This document shows positions 50,495-59,301 of a stretch of 64,000 nucleotides of DNA, piece after piece. The notes beneath the pieces are model-generated. The model searched no databases, was not told where the DNA came from, and was given only the letters and a program-made list of their open reading frames with translations. Numbering within the stretch: position 1 is the first letter of the stretch; every line of letters begins with the position of its first letter. Made by a program: the position numbers and the translations under genes. Origin of the DNA: Opitutaceae bacterium (GTDB taxonomy: Bacteria > Verrucomicrobiota > Verrucomicrobiia > Opitutales > Opitutaceae); assembly GCA_041395105.1 (NCBI GenBank), contig JAWLBB010000005.1:186001-250000 (forward strand). The letters run 5' to 3'.

Positions 50495-51255
50495 CCACCC
50501 AGCAACGTTCCGCCGTCGCAGACGAGGTTCTGGCCCGTGACCAGGTCTGAGCCCGTGATGATCGAGACAATCGCCGCCGCCACATCCTCGGGGGTGCAGA
50601 CCTTTTTGAGCACGGCCGCGTCCGCGCGTGCCTTCCGGGCCTCTTCATAGCCTTCACCCAGCCCCTCCTGCAGCCATTCGCCGGCAATGAAGCCTGGAGC
50701 CACGGCATTGACACGGATCCGCGGGCCAAAAACCCGGGCCAGGGAGAGCGTCAGTGTGATCACGGCCGCCTTCGAGGCGCAGTAGGGAACCGAACTGCCT
50801 GTGCCGCGGATGCCGGCAATGCTGCTGAGATTCACAATCTCTCCTCCACCGCTCTTTTCCATCCATGGTTTGACCGCACGGCAGCATTGAAAGACACCCC
50901 GCACATTGGTGGCGAAGAGGTCGTCCCAGTGCCGTTCCTCCACCTTCTCGAGCTCTCCGTGGGGTATGAATACCGTGGTCCCGGCGTTGTTCACGAGGAT
51001 ATCGAGGTGTCCAAACTCTTGGTGGGCCGTCGCCATCAGGGCGCGACAATCCTCGTCCTGCCGCACGTCTCCCTGAATGGCCAAGGCCCGGACCCCGCGG
51101 GCTTCGAGGTCCCTCACGGTCCGCTCCGCCCGTTCCCGGGATCGATGGTAATTGATGACGACGTTGCAGCCCAGACGCGCCAGAGCCAGACCGGTGGCTC
51201 GGCCGACTCCACGAGCCGCCCCCGTGATCACAGCGACTTTTCCCGCCACTTGCAT
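50491..51255 (-). CDS. SDR-family oxidoreductase
   Basis: A 254-residue classical SDR: 'VITGAARGVGRATGLALARLG', 'NNAGTT', Ser-containing 'VNLSSIAGIRGTGSSVPY', Tyr-x-x-x-Lys 'YCASK', C-terminal 'DLVTGQNLVCDGGTLLGG'. 3-oxoacyl-reductase/glucose-dehydrogenase-like in form. It is divergent from the GH27-like gene; the intervening 192 bp presumably carry both promoters. No partner gene adjoins on its own strand except the OYE-like gene 350 bp downstream. Confidence 0.9.
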   Translation of the reverse strand: MQVAGKVAVITGAARGVGRATGLALARLGCNVVINYHRSRERAERTVRDLEARGVRALAIQGDVRQDEDCRALMATAHQEFGHLDILVNNAGTTVFIPHGELEKVEERHWDDLFATNVRGVFQCCRAVKPWMEKSGGGEIVNLSSIAGIRGTGSSVPYCASKAAVITLTLSLARVFGPRIRVNAVAPGFIAGEWLQEGLGEGYEEARKARADAAVLKKVCTPEDVAAAIVSIITGSDLVTGQNLVCDGGTLLGG

Positions 51256-51447
51256 GGGTTCTCTCTAGCCCCGGCATGGAGATACCGCAAGCACGCGGTT
51301 TCTCCTGGTTCGCCTTCGGGTCCGAAACCGGCCGTTTGCGCAAACCCGGCTCCGGTGTCCGCTTCACCTCTTCTGTCCTGCTTCGAGTTTACGGTCCAGC
51401 AACCGATCACTTCAGCCGGCCCCGCCGGAATACCACAGTGGAGCCCC

Positions 51448-52815
51448 ATGTCCCTGAATCTCCCCACTCCTCCTCTCGGCTGGAACAGCTTTGACAGCTT
51501 TGGTGGCTACCTCCACGAAAAGGCCGCCTTCGAGCAACTCGAAGCCTTTGCCTCCAGGCTGGCGCCGGCCGGCTACGAATACTTCGTGGTCGATATCGGT
51601 TGGTACGGAGAATACGAGTTGAAGGCCGGCACCCTCTATCCTTCGCCCAAGTCCAAGCACGCGATGGACGCCCACCTCGATGCATTCGGCCGTCCCCTTC
51701 CCTCGACCTGCTATTTCCCCAATGGATTCGAGCCGCTTATCCGTCGAACCCACGAACTGGGCCTGAAGTTTGGTCTCCACATCATGCGGGGCGTGCCGCG
51801 AAAGGCCGTGGCCCGGAGTCTGCCCGTTCTGGGAACCGAGGTCACTGCGGCGGACATCGCCGACACATCCTCAACCTGCCCGTGGTGCCACTACAACTAC
51901 GGCATCGACATGACCCGACCCGGAGCCCAGGCCTACTATGATTCGCTTGTCGCCCTCCTCGCCTCCTGGGGGGTCGATTTCATCAAGGCCGACGATATCA
52001 CCGGCTATCCCGCGGAAATCGAGGCCATGACCCGGGCCATCGCCCGGACCGGACGTCCCATCGTGCTGAGTCTCTCCCACGGAGGTGAAGCCGACCCAGC
52101 CATGCTGCCCGTTTACCGGCAGTCCGACATGGTGCGCATCACCAAGGACATCTGGGACGACCTCGAATCGATCGAACGCTCGTTCCTCGCCTGGGATTTC
52201 TGGCAACCGCAGACCGAACCCGGCTTCTGGCCGGACCTCGACATGATTCCCTTCGGCCGACTCCAGACCATGAGTCCCGAGCCGGCGCCCGGCGAGTTAC
52301 CCGAAGGTCGGAATCCCTCTCTCTGCGGAAAGGGGTTCCTCCGGGACTGCCAACTCAGCTCCGACCAGAAGCGCACCTTCATGACCCAGCGCGCGCTGTT
52401 CGCCTCGCCCCTCTTCCCCGGTGGTGATCTGACCACCCTGACCGAAGATGAGACGCGGCTGCTGGCCGATCCGCGCATGATGGCCTGCAATCAGAACGGG
52501 GTCAGCGGGTCCATTCTCTACATGCGGGGCGACGTCCAGGTCTGGCGGGCCGCGCACCGAACAAGGCCGGGCTGTGGGTGGCTCGGCGTTTTCAACCGCA
52601 ATCCCGCCCGTCGTCCGGAGTCCATCATCCTCACGCCGGACCGCCTCGGTTTATCGCCCTCCACCCGCCTCCACGATATCTGGGAAGACGCGGATCTCGG
52701 CCACCTCGGCGACAGCCCCTACATCCAGGTCGCCCCGACCGCCGTCTGCTTCATCGAATACACGGACGGACTCTGGTCAAAGACAACACTCAGGCCGGAA
52801 CACCCCTCGGATTGA
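51448..52815 (+). CDS. GH27-like alpha-galactosidase
   Basis: A 455-residue glycosidase: 'PPLGWNSFDSFGGYLHEKAAFEQLEAFASRLAPAGYEYFVVDIGWYGEYE', typical of the GH27 (clan GH-D) N-terminus; nucleophile motif K-x-D at Lys180-Ala-Asp182 ('FIKADDITGYP'); acid/base pattern Arg230-x3-Asp234-x2-Asp237 ('RITKDIWDD'). The C-terminal 100 residues form the beta domain. No signal peptide is seen. The long in-frame extension upstream of 51448 overlaps the divergent SDR gene and is rejected. It cleaves alpha-galactosides or related sugars. Confidence 0.88.
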   Translation: MSLNLPTPPLGWNSFDSFGGYLHEKAAFEQLEAFASRLAPAGYEYFVVDIGWYGEYELKAGTLYPSPKSKHAMDAHLDAFGRPLPSTCYFPNGFEPLIRRTHELGLKFGLHIMRGVPRKAVARSLPVLGTEVTAADIADTSSTCPWCHYNYGIDMTRPGAQAYYDSLVALLASWGVDFIKADDITGYPAEIEAMTRAIARTGRPIVLSLSHGGEADPAMLPVYRQSDMVRITKDIWDDLESIERSFLAWDFWQPQTEPGFWPDLDMIPFGRLQTMSPEPAPGELPEGRNPSLCGKGFLRDCQLSSDQKRTFMTQRALFASPLFPGGDLTTLTEDETRLLADPRMMACNQNGVSGSILYMRGDVQVWRAAHRTRPGCGWLGVFNRNPARRPESIILTPDRLGLSPSTRLHDIWEDADLGHLGDSPYIQVAPTAVCFIEYTDGLWSKTTLRPEHPSD

Positions 52816-52958
52816 GTTGCTCCCGGGGACACGGCTCCCACGCGACCGGGAAACGCGACGCACACGGGTTTCTCCACGCGATGCCATGAAGTAGCGCCCA
52901 CCATTTGACATGGACCTCTCCTGCCCTCCCTGCTAACAGATCCAATCCTTCACCTCCG

Positions 52959-53954
52959 ATGAGAGTCCATTCGTCAATTCTGCTCGTCCTTCCCGTCCTC
53001 CTCTCGCCAATACCCGGTTTCTCATCGGACGACTCCGACGCCGCCTGGGGGACCGTCGAGTGCGTCGGTGAACCGCATGCCCGCCACGAGGCCGCCTTTG
53101 TCGCCTGTGCAGACCGATTCCATCTGCTGGGCGGGCGGCGTATCCAACCTGTCGATATTCTGGATCCCGAGACGAACACCTGGAGATCCGCCTCTCCGCC
53201 TCCCTTCGAGATCCATCACTTTCAGCCGGTCACCCATGCCGGCAAAGTCTACCTGCTCGGCGCCATGACCGGCGGCTATCCCCACGAGACTGCGGTCGGA
53301 CAGATTCTCGTCTACGATCCAGCCGAGGACCTCTGGAGCCTGGGCGACGAGATCCCGGAGGATCGCCGACGAGGCGGGGCCGGCGCCGTGCTTCACGAAA
53401 ACACTGTTTACCTGGTCTGCGGGATCATCAACGGCCATTGGGATGGCAACGTGGCCTGGCTCGATGCCTGGGACCTCGAAACGGGAGAATGGCGGAGGCT
53501 TCCGGACGCTCCCCACGCCCGCGACCACTTCCAGGCCGTCATCATCGGCGACCGGATCTACGCAGCCGGAGGACGCCGCACTTCCGGATCGACCAGGGAG
53601 GTCTTCAATCTGACCGAGGCGGCCGTCGATGTCTTTGACCTGAAGACCGGAACCTGGACCACTCTGGAAAACCCCATCCCGACACCGAGAGCCGGGACCG
53701 CTGCGATCGCGATCGGCCATGACCTGATCGTGGCAGGCGGCGAAAGTGATCGCCCGGAAGCCCACCGCGAGGTCGAGGCCCTCGACGTCCGGACGGGCCT
53801 CTGGCGTTCATTGCCCTCCCTCGTCCAGGCGCGCCACGGATCCGGGCTGGTCTTCCATCAGGGCAGTCTCTTCATCGCCTCGGGCAGCGGTGCCCGAGGG
53901 GGCCGGCCGGAACTGACCACGATGGAACGGCTCACGATGGTGGACCCCCGCTGA
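52959..53954 (+). CDS. exported kelch-repeat beta-propeller protein
   Basis: A 331-residue exported protein; signal 'SSILLVLPVLLSPIPGFSS'. It carries about six kelch blades of the form 'ADRFHLLGGRRIQPVDILDPETNTWRSASPPPF' and 'IGDRIYAAGGRRTSG', with the paired Gly and Tyr/Trp positions of kelch repeats. Relatives include galactose oxidase-like and N-acetylneuraminate epimerase (NanM)-like propellers; no copper or catalytic set can be made out, so a carbohydrate-binding or epimerase role is inference. It lies between the GH27-like and LacI genes. Confidence 0.85.
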   Translation: MRVHSSILLVLPVLLSPIPGFSSDDSDAAWGTVECVGEPHARHEAAFVACADRFHLLGGRRIQPVDILDPETNTWRSASPPPFEIHHFQPVTHAGKVYLLGAMTGGYPHETAVGQILVYDPAEDLWSLGDEIPEDRRRGGAGAVLHENTVYLVCGIINGHWDGNVAWLDAWDLETGEWRRLPDAPHARDHFQAVIIGDRIYAAGGRRTSGSTREVFNLTEAAVDVFDLKTGTWTTLENPIPTPRAGTAAIAIGHDLIVAGGESDRPEAHREVEALDVRTGLWRSLPSLVQARHGSGLVFHQGSLFIASGSGARGGRPELTTMERLTMVDPR

Positions 53955-54004
53955 ACCGGGACGAACCGCCGAGGAGGCCTCCCCTCTCCGCCCGGATCTG
54001 CCTG

Positions 54005-55060
54005 TCAGGAGCCCGTCGGCACCGCACGACGGTCCAACACGGTGTTACCCATCATCCAGGTAGCCGTTATCAGGATCGCCCGGGGATGGGCCGGGACACC
54101 AACTTCACCATTCTGCAGGCCCCGGATCATGATGTCGACCGCCGCTTCACCGGCCTCGTCATTGTGCTGATCCATGGCAGCCCAGCCTTCGGCATCGAGC
54201 CGCCTTTCGAGTAGAACGAGCCCCATGTCCCGGGGAACCCGGTAGCCGCGTTCTTCCAGCCAGCGACGGACGTTGATGTGCAAAGTGAGGATGACATCGG
54301 GCCGGTGCTTTTCCAGCCATCGGTCGACGACTCCCGGATCCTCCCAGGCCTTTTCCTGATCGGACAACCAGGGCACCCGGTCCGACGGAGGCAATTGCCG
54401 TTGGGCGTAGGCAAATCCCGCGCTGAAGCGTCCATCGACGAGCAGATCGACCGACTTGTCCACGACCAGTCCCGGACGCCGGTAGCCCAGGGCCACCACC
54501 CGGTTGACCGCCTCGACGATCAAGGCGTGGTGATCGACACAACTGTAGGAGAAGCGCGGTGATTCCGTGCGGACGCCGGTGAGCACGCAGGACCGGGTTT
54601 CCCAGATCGGACTCCACTTCTCCGGCATGTGGCGCTGGCGAAAGGTGCCAACCAGGATGATGCCGCGAATTCCCCGCGCACTCAGGATCGAGTCCAGGCG
54701 TTCCGGACGCATCCCCTTGTCGTAGAGCCAGAATTCATCCATGCCGTAGCCCTGCTGGGCGGCCCGGTGCCGACAGCCCGCCAGCCACGCCGCCAAGGTC
54801 GGATGATCGTGGATTTCCGCTGAATGCGGATACCCGTTGAGCAGACCCAGGGTCCGTTTGAACTCGATGCCCTGCGATCGCCGGAGCTCGGCCATGAGGT
54901 GCGACATGACCGGGTTCTTCCGGTAGCCGAGGTCCGCGGCAATCTTGACGATCCGCTCGCGGGTCGGGGCCGAAATGCGATCGTCGTGGCGCAAGGCCAG
55001 GGAAACCGCGTTCTTGGAAACGCCGGCGGCCTGCGCGATATCTGCCATTGTGACTGCCAT
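54005..55060 (-). CDS. LacI-family transcriptional regulator
   Basis: A 351-residue LacI-type regulator. The helix-turn-helix 'VTMADIAQAAGVSKNAVSLALRHDDRISAPTRERIVKIAADLGYRKNPVMSHLMAELRRSQG' occupies residues 3-65, followed by a periplasmic-binding-like sensor domain that ends 'VDIMIRGLQNGEVGVPAHPRAILITATWM'. It probably senses a sugar released by the locus. It is divergent from the TonB-receptor pair; a 12-bp perfect palindrome 30 bp upstream of its start is a candidate operator. Confidence 0.92.
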   Translation of the reverse strand: MAVTMADIAQAAGVSKNAVSLALRHDDRISAPTRERIVKIAADLGYRKNPVMSHLMAELRRSQGIEFKRTLGLLNGYPHSAEIHDHPTLAAWLAGCRHRAAQQGYGMDEFWLYDKGMRPERLDSILSARGIRGIILVGTFRQRHMPEKWSPIWETRSCVLTGVRTESPRFSYSCVDHHALIVEAVNRVVALGYRRPGLVVDKSVDLLVDGRFSAGFAYAQRQLPPSDRVPWLSDQEKAWEDPGVVDRWLEKHRPDVILTLHINVRRWLEERGYRVPRDMGLVLLERRLDAEGWAAMDQHNDEAGEAAVDIMIRGLQNGEVGVPAHPRAILITATWMMGNTVLDRRAVPTGS

Positions 55061-55374
55061 GCGTGGTGATTCTCGGGAAACCGAAACTGGGGAAATTTCC
55101 CAAAGGCAGGAACTCTATCACATCCCGTGTTTTACTGTCAACCGAGAAAGCATTTCTGCCTCTGAGCGAATATGATAAAACCTACCAGACTCAACCCTGT
55201 AACCCGAACCCCCGGGCATGCCCATCTGCCTGAAATTTCTCACCAACCGAGTTTTCAACTGACGCCAACATTACGGTAATGCGATTGTGCCGACCGCCTC
55301 CCTGATCCGGTCGACGCGACTCAGGCCCTGCGGGGCCACCTTACTCTCCCTCGATAACCGTGTATCCAATGAAC
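55061..55374. other. divergent lacI / TonB-receptor intergenic region
   Basis: 314 bp without a gene. It should carry the promoters of lacI (minus) and the first TonB receptor (plus). It holds the palindrome at 55090-55101 and the word TTTTACTGTCAA around 55130-55142, which resembles the TTTGACTGTCAAA dyad after the first receptor. I cannot assign clear promoter boxes. Confidence 0.5.
55090..55101. promoter_or_regulatory. GGGAAATTTCCC palindrome, candidate LacI operator
   Basis: A perfect 12-bp palindrome 30 bp upstream of the lacI start. LacI-family proteins bind palindromes of about this size, often with autoregulation, but most have a central CG, so the assignment is only plausible. Confidence 0.4.
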
Positions 55375-58300
55375 ATGAAAACGACACCAACCGACAAATA
55401 CCCGGGTCTGCCCTCTTGGTTCAGGTCCCTGCTGCTACCGGCAGCCGCCCTCAGTCTGTTCTCTGCAACCGCCTTCTCCCAGGAAGTCGCCCCGGCCACA
55501 GCTGCCGGGGAGGCCGACGAGGAGGTCGTCGAACTCTCTCCATTCGTCATCGACGCCGAATCGGAGACGGGTTGGGTGGCCTCGGAAACCCTGGCCGGCA
55601 GCCGCCTCAAGTCGAAGTTCAGCGACATCGCCGCACCGATCGAGGTGCTGACGATGGACTTCATGGACGACTACGGTCTGAACAGCATCGAGGATGCGGC
55701 CAAGTACACGGTCAACGTGGAGTCCGGCGACGACATCACCCTGGGCAACGGCCTGCCCGGCTCGACCGGAAGCGGCACGGTGCGTATCCGGGGCCTGGCT
55801 GCGCCGACCAATTCGCGCGAGTTCTTCGGTTCGCTCATGCCCAGCGACAACTACAACATCGACCGCCTGACCGTCGCCTCCGGCCCGAACTCGATCCTGT
55901 TTGGAACGGGCAGTCCGGCCGGTGTGATCGACTCGAGCCTGAAGCGGCCGACCTTCAAGAACGGCGGAACGGTCGGTCTGCAGGTCGATTCCTTCGGCGG
56001 ATACCGCGGCACCCTCGACTACAACCAGGTCCTGGTGGACAACGTTCTTTCGGTCCGGGCCAACGCCCTTTACGGCGTGCGCAGCTGGGACATCGAGGAT
56101 GCCGATGAGACCAGCAAGCGGATCAATGTCGGCGTGACCTGGAAACCCTTCAAGAACACGACCTTCTTTGCCAACTACGAGTACACGGACATCGACTCCA
56201 GCCGGCCCTCGACCCTCTGGCCGACCGATCAGATGACCACCTGGTACGAGTCCTCCACCTACGGACTGGGCGGCGGTTATCCCAGCCGCTATATCTTCCC
56301 CAACGACGCGGCCTGGGCCGCCGGCGGCGACGGCGTGGCGGAGCGTTACCTGCCACCCAATCCGTCCCAGGGTGTCGCGCCGGTTCCCGGTATGCAGCAG
56401 CAGCTTTTTGATGTGGCCGGCAACTTCCCGGTCGTCATCGATGGCGCCAACGCGATCAGCCAGATCTGGGGCTGGCAGAATTCCGTCGATATCAACCAGG
56501 TTCCCTCGTGGAATCACATTTCGCCGATCAACAACGAGGCGGACGGCTGGACCATCCTCTCGGACAAGTACTATCCGGTCGATGTCAACACCCTGGCCAA
56601 CGTGCGCGGCGCCAACACCAAGTGGGACACCTTCAACTTCAACTTCAGCCAGAAGATCATCGAGGATCTCTACTTCGATGCGGCCTACCAGTACCAGAAG
56701 CAGGACCTCTTCTCCTGGGAAAAGATCAACTATATCAGCGCCCAGACGCCGACCATTGACGCCAATATGTATCTGCCGGACGGCGTCACCCCCAATCCCA
56801 ATGCGGGCAAGGTCTACTTCCAGGGTTATCCTGCCTATTCCAAGGGAGTCCAAGAAGTGAACGACTGGCGCTTGGCTCTCTCCTACGAGCTGGACTTCGT
56901 CAAAAAGACCGAACGCTTCGGCTGGTTGGGCAAGCACCGCCTGGCCGCCCTACTCTCCGGTTTCCAATCCGAGCAGCGCGAGCAGGCCTATCGCTACCAT
57001 ATCCAGCCCAAGGAAGAGGCCGGCGGCTGGCGCGATCCGGTCTTCCCGGGAATGGACTACGCGGTGGACACCCTCCATGAGGGCATCAACGTCTCCCCGC
57101 TGCTCTCCTCCCCCTACCAGACCTCGACCACCAACGGCGTCTCCTCCATCCGCTTCAACAACGCCGGGGAGCCCATCCGCCAGAACAATTCGGCTTGGCG
57201 CACCAGCGCCCAGCGCCGTCCCCAGGTGCGTTATTATCTCGAGGGCAACGAGTTCATCCCCAACCACTTCATCCCCTCGGGCGAGCCCTGGACCATCACC
57301 GACGCCAACGGCGAAGCCTGGACCATGACTCCCGAGGAGTGGTACGTGGAGGATGGCGTCCGCTGGGTCAGCCGCGAGGGCTTCGCCCCACAGGGCAAGA
57401 CCAAGCAGGACACCCAGCAATTCACCTACCAGGGGTATTTCTGGGGCGGACGCATCGTCGCCACCTACGGCTACCGCGAGGACAAGATCAAGGCGGCCAG
57501 CCTCGACTACATCAACGACCAGCAGAATGGCGTGCAGGAGAACTTCTTTGATGTCGACTTCGGCGAATACGGTGAATCCGAGTCGGGCACGACCCAGACC
57601 AAGGGCATCGTGGCCTATCCCTTCCAGGGCTGGCTCCACATGCCTCTCGGCTTCGACATCGGCGGCTTCTACAATGAGTCCGACACCTACCAGCCGCCCA
57701 CCCGCAACTACGATCCCTACGGCGGCCTCTATCCCGGCGCCCTGGGCGACGGACAGGACTACGGCGTGATCATCAGCATGTTCGACGGCAAATTGACCGG
57801 ACGCTTCAACATCTATGAAAACAGCTCCGGACCGCAGCGGGCCGGCAACGTGCCCTTCAACCGTTTCCGCTTCACCTTCAACGGACCGTTCAACCGGGTG
57901 ACCGCCCTGGCGCCTTCGATTGAAGGTACCAGTGGATGGCCGACCAATGTGGAAGGAACCAGAGACCGGGTCTACAATGAACTCGGCGCCGGCGATCCCT
58001 ACTGGGTGGTCAGCTTCCGCGAGGCCACCGGTCAGGAGCTTCAGCTGAACTGGAAACCGGTCAACAACCTCGACCTGCGGTTCACCTGGAACTCCCAGGA
58101 TGTGGTCGAAAGCCAGATCGGTCTGGATTGGTGGAACTTCCTCGATACCATTACCCCGATCATCGACAGCTACGGCTTCCCCGAAGGCGGGGAGACCGAT
58201 CCCAGCGACAAGAACGGCGACGGCGTCATCACCCAGAACGTCACCTGGAAGGACGCCCCGTGGCAGCAGGGACAGTGGTCCAACTTCGTTCCGGGAGCCG

Positions 58301-58788
58301 CCACCCAGTCCTATACGACGGTCAAGCAGCAGTGGGACAACACTGCGATCAACGGCTCGACCGGACGCGGCATCATCGAGGCGCTCGACGGCAAGGCCAA
58401 TGAGTTCGTCCGCGAGAACCGCTGGAACCTCAACGCCAACTACCGTTTCACCGAAGGAGCCCTCAAGGGCTTCGACGTCGGAGGCGCCGTCCGCTGGCGG
58501 GCCGCTCCGCTCATCGGTTACGGAGACAAGGTACAGGCCGGAACCACCATCGTCGACCTCGACAACCCGATCTACGGTTCACAGGAGGTCTACTACGACT
58601 TCCGGGCCGGCTACCGGGGCCAGATGGCGTTCATGGGCGATCGCAACTACCGCATCAACCTCAATGTCCGCAATGTCTTCGACAAGGACGAGGGTCTGGC
58701 TTCCATGGCCTCCGCCAGTGGTCAGGCCATCCGCTACCGCCGGGTTGACGGACGCCAGTTCATCCTCTCGCTCGAGTTCGACCTTTAG
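55375..58788 (+). CDS. TonB-dependent outer-membrane receptor 1
   Basis: A 1,137-residue outer-membrane receptor. Signal peptide ('LLLPAAALSLFSATAFSQ'), then the Opitutae-type N-terminus 'EVVELSPFVIDAESETGWVASETLAGSRLKS', plug domain ('PIEVLTMDFMDDYGL', 'GTVRIRGLAAPTN', 'DRLTVASGPNSILFGTGSPAGVI') and a long beta-barrel ending 'RRVDGRQFILSLEFDL'. It imports an oligosaccharide with energy from TonB-ExbBD. It is duplicated as the gene at 59302-62715 (constant 3,927-bp offset; no net insertion or deletion). The start at 55375 is fixed by the copy; GTG 55360 and ATG 55369 are alternatives. Likely controlled by the divergent LacI regulator. Confidence 0.95.
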   Translation: MKTTPTDKYPGLPSWFRSLLLPAAALSLFSATAFSQEVAPATAAGEADEEVVELSPFVIDAESETGWVASETLAGSRLKSKFSDIAAPIEVLTMDFMDDYGLNSIEDAAKYTVNVESGDDITLGNGLPGSTGSGTVRIRGLAAPTNSREFFGSLMPSDNYNIDRLTVASGPNSILFGTGSPAGVIDSSLKRPTFKNGGTVGLQVDSFGGYRGTLDYNQVLVDNVLSVRANALYGVRSWDIEDADETSKRINVGVTWKPFKNTTFFANYEYTDIDSSRPSTLWPTDQMTTWYESSTYGLGGGYPSRYIFPNDAAWAAGGDGVAERYLPPNPSQGVAPVPGMQQQLFDVAGNFPVVIDGANAISQIWGWQNSVDINQVPSWNHISPINNEADGWTILSDKYYPVDVNTLANVRGANTKWDTFNFNFSQKIIEDLYFDAAYQYQKQDLFSWEKINYISAQTPTIDANMYLPDGVTPNPNAGKVYFQGYPAYSKGVQEVNDWRLALSYELDFVKKTERFGWLGKHRLAALLSGFQSEQREQAYRYHIQPKEEAGGWRDPVFPGMDYAVDTLHEGINVSPLLSSPYQTSTTNGVSSIRFNNAGEPIRQNNSAWRTSAQRRPQVRYYLEGNEFIPNHFIPSGEPWTITDANGEAWTMTPEEWYVEDGVRWVSREGFAPQGKTKQDTQQFTYQGYFWGGRIVATYGYREDKIKAASLDYINDQQNGVQENFFDVDFGEYGESESGTTQTKGIVAYPFQGWLHMPLGFDIGGFYNESDTYQPPTRNYDPYGGLYPGALGDGQDYGVIISMFDGKLTGRFNIYENSSGPQRAGNVPFNRFRFTFNGPFNRVTALAPSIEGTSGWPTNVEGTRDRVYNELGAGDPYWVVSFREATGQELQLNWKPVNNLDLRFTWNSQDVVESQIGLDWWNFLDTITPIIDSYGFPEGGETDPSDKNGDGVITQNVTWKDAPWQQGQWSNFVPGAATQSYTTVKQQWDNTAINGSTGRGIIEALDGKANEFVRENRWNLNANYRFTEGALKGFDVGGAVRWRAAPLIGYGDKVQAGTTIVDLDNPIYGSQEVYYDFRAGYRGQMAFMGDRNYRINLNVRNVFDKDEGLASMASASGQAIRYRRVDGRQFILSLEFDL

Positions 58789-58814
58789 GGTGGGTTGAGT
58801 TCAGCAGACATCCG

Positions 58815-58846
58815 GAGCCGGTCCCGTCAGGGGCCGGCTCTTTTTT
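58815..58846 (+). terminator. intrinsic terminator after TonB receptor 1
   Basis: GAGCCGGTCCC (58815-58825), loop GTCA, GGGGCCGGCTC (58830-58840), then six T. One pair is a G-U wobble in RNA. It ends the receptor 1 transcript about 27 bp after the stop. Confidence 0.9.
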
Positions 58847-59301
58847 GTTCCTCGCTCCGCAATTTATTTGACTGTCAAATCAAAAGAGGACTGCGCTTTT
58901 CTGCAAAAGAAAGCAAATCCGAAACTGACCGCTGAAGCGTACCGGTATCTACGATACGAACTTAACCTTTGGCGGGAAACTGAACCCCTCAATCCCACAT
59001 TCCAGAGAGCACCCTGCCGGTTCGTTCAGCGGGGCAGTGGGAAGGACCTGCACTTGCTCACTGACGGAACCCAGGGCGAGGCAACGGCACCCCCAAAGGC
59101 CTGAGCTGACGGGCGAATCAACCAGGCCACCGCTGACCCGATGCCTCCCCGGCTCCACCTCTCACCGGAACCCCATTCCCAACCTTTCCAAGAAATTCTC
59201 CCCTGCCGCTCGGTGAAAAACCAACCACTTGGCTTGCCGACCGGCGACAACGTCAGACTAACCCGAACAACAACCGGGCACTCAACCTGCCCAAACCCTG
59301 T
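58847..59301. other. non-coding gap between the two TonB receptors
   Basis: 455 bp after the terminator with no gene I would defend. A 78-codon plus-strand frame at 58868-59104 overlaps the dyad and looks like chance. The gap differs from the region upstream of receptor 1, so receptor 2 probably has its own regulatory region. Confidence 0.5.
58866..58880. promoter_or_regulatory. ATTTGAC-T-GTCAAAT dyad
   Basis: Perfect 7-bp inverted repeat around a central T, about 420 bp upstream of receptor 2. A partial match (TTTTACTGTCAA) lies upstream of receptor 1. It may be an operator for the receptors; no promoter boxes are clear around it. Confidence 0.4.

Noticed and set aside
50887..51447. In-frame N-terminal extension of the GH27-like gene by 187 codons
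   Set aside because: It lies over the divergent SDR gene and has no protein character; GH27 homology begins right after the ATG at 51448.
58868..59104. A 78-codon plus-strand frame after receptor 1
   Set aside because: It starts in a regulatory dyad next to a terminator, has no ribosome-binding site and no recognisable protein pattern.
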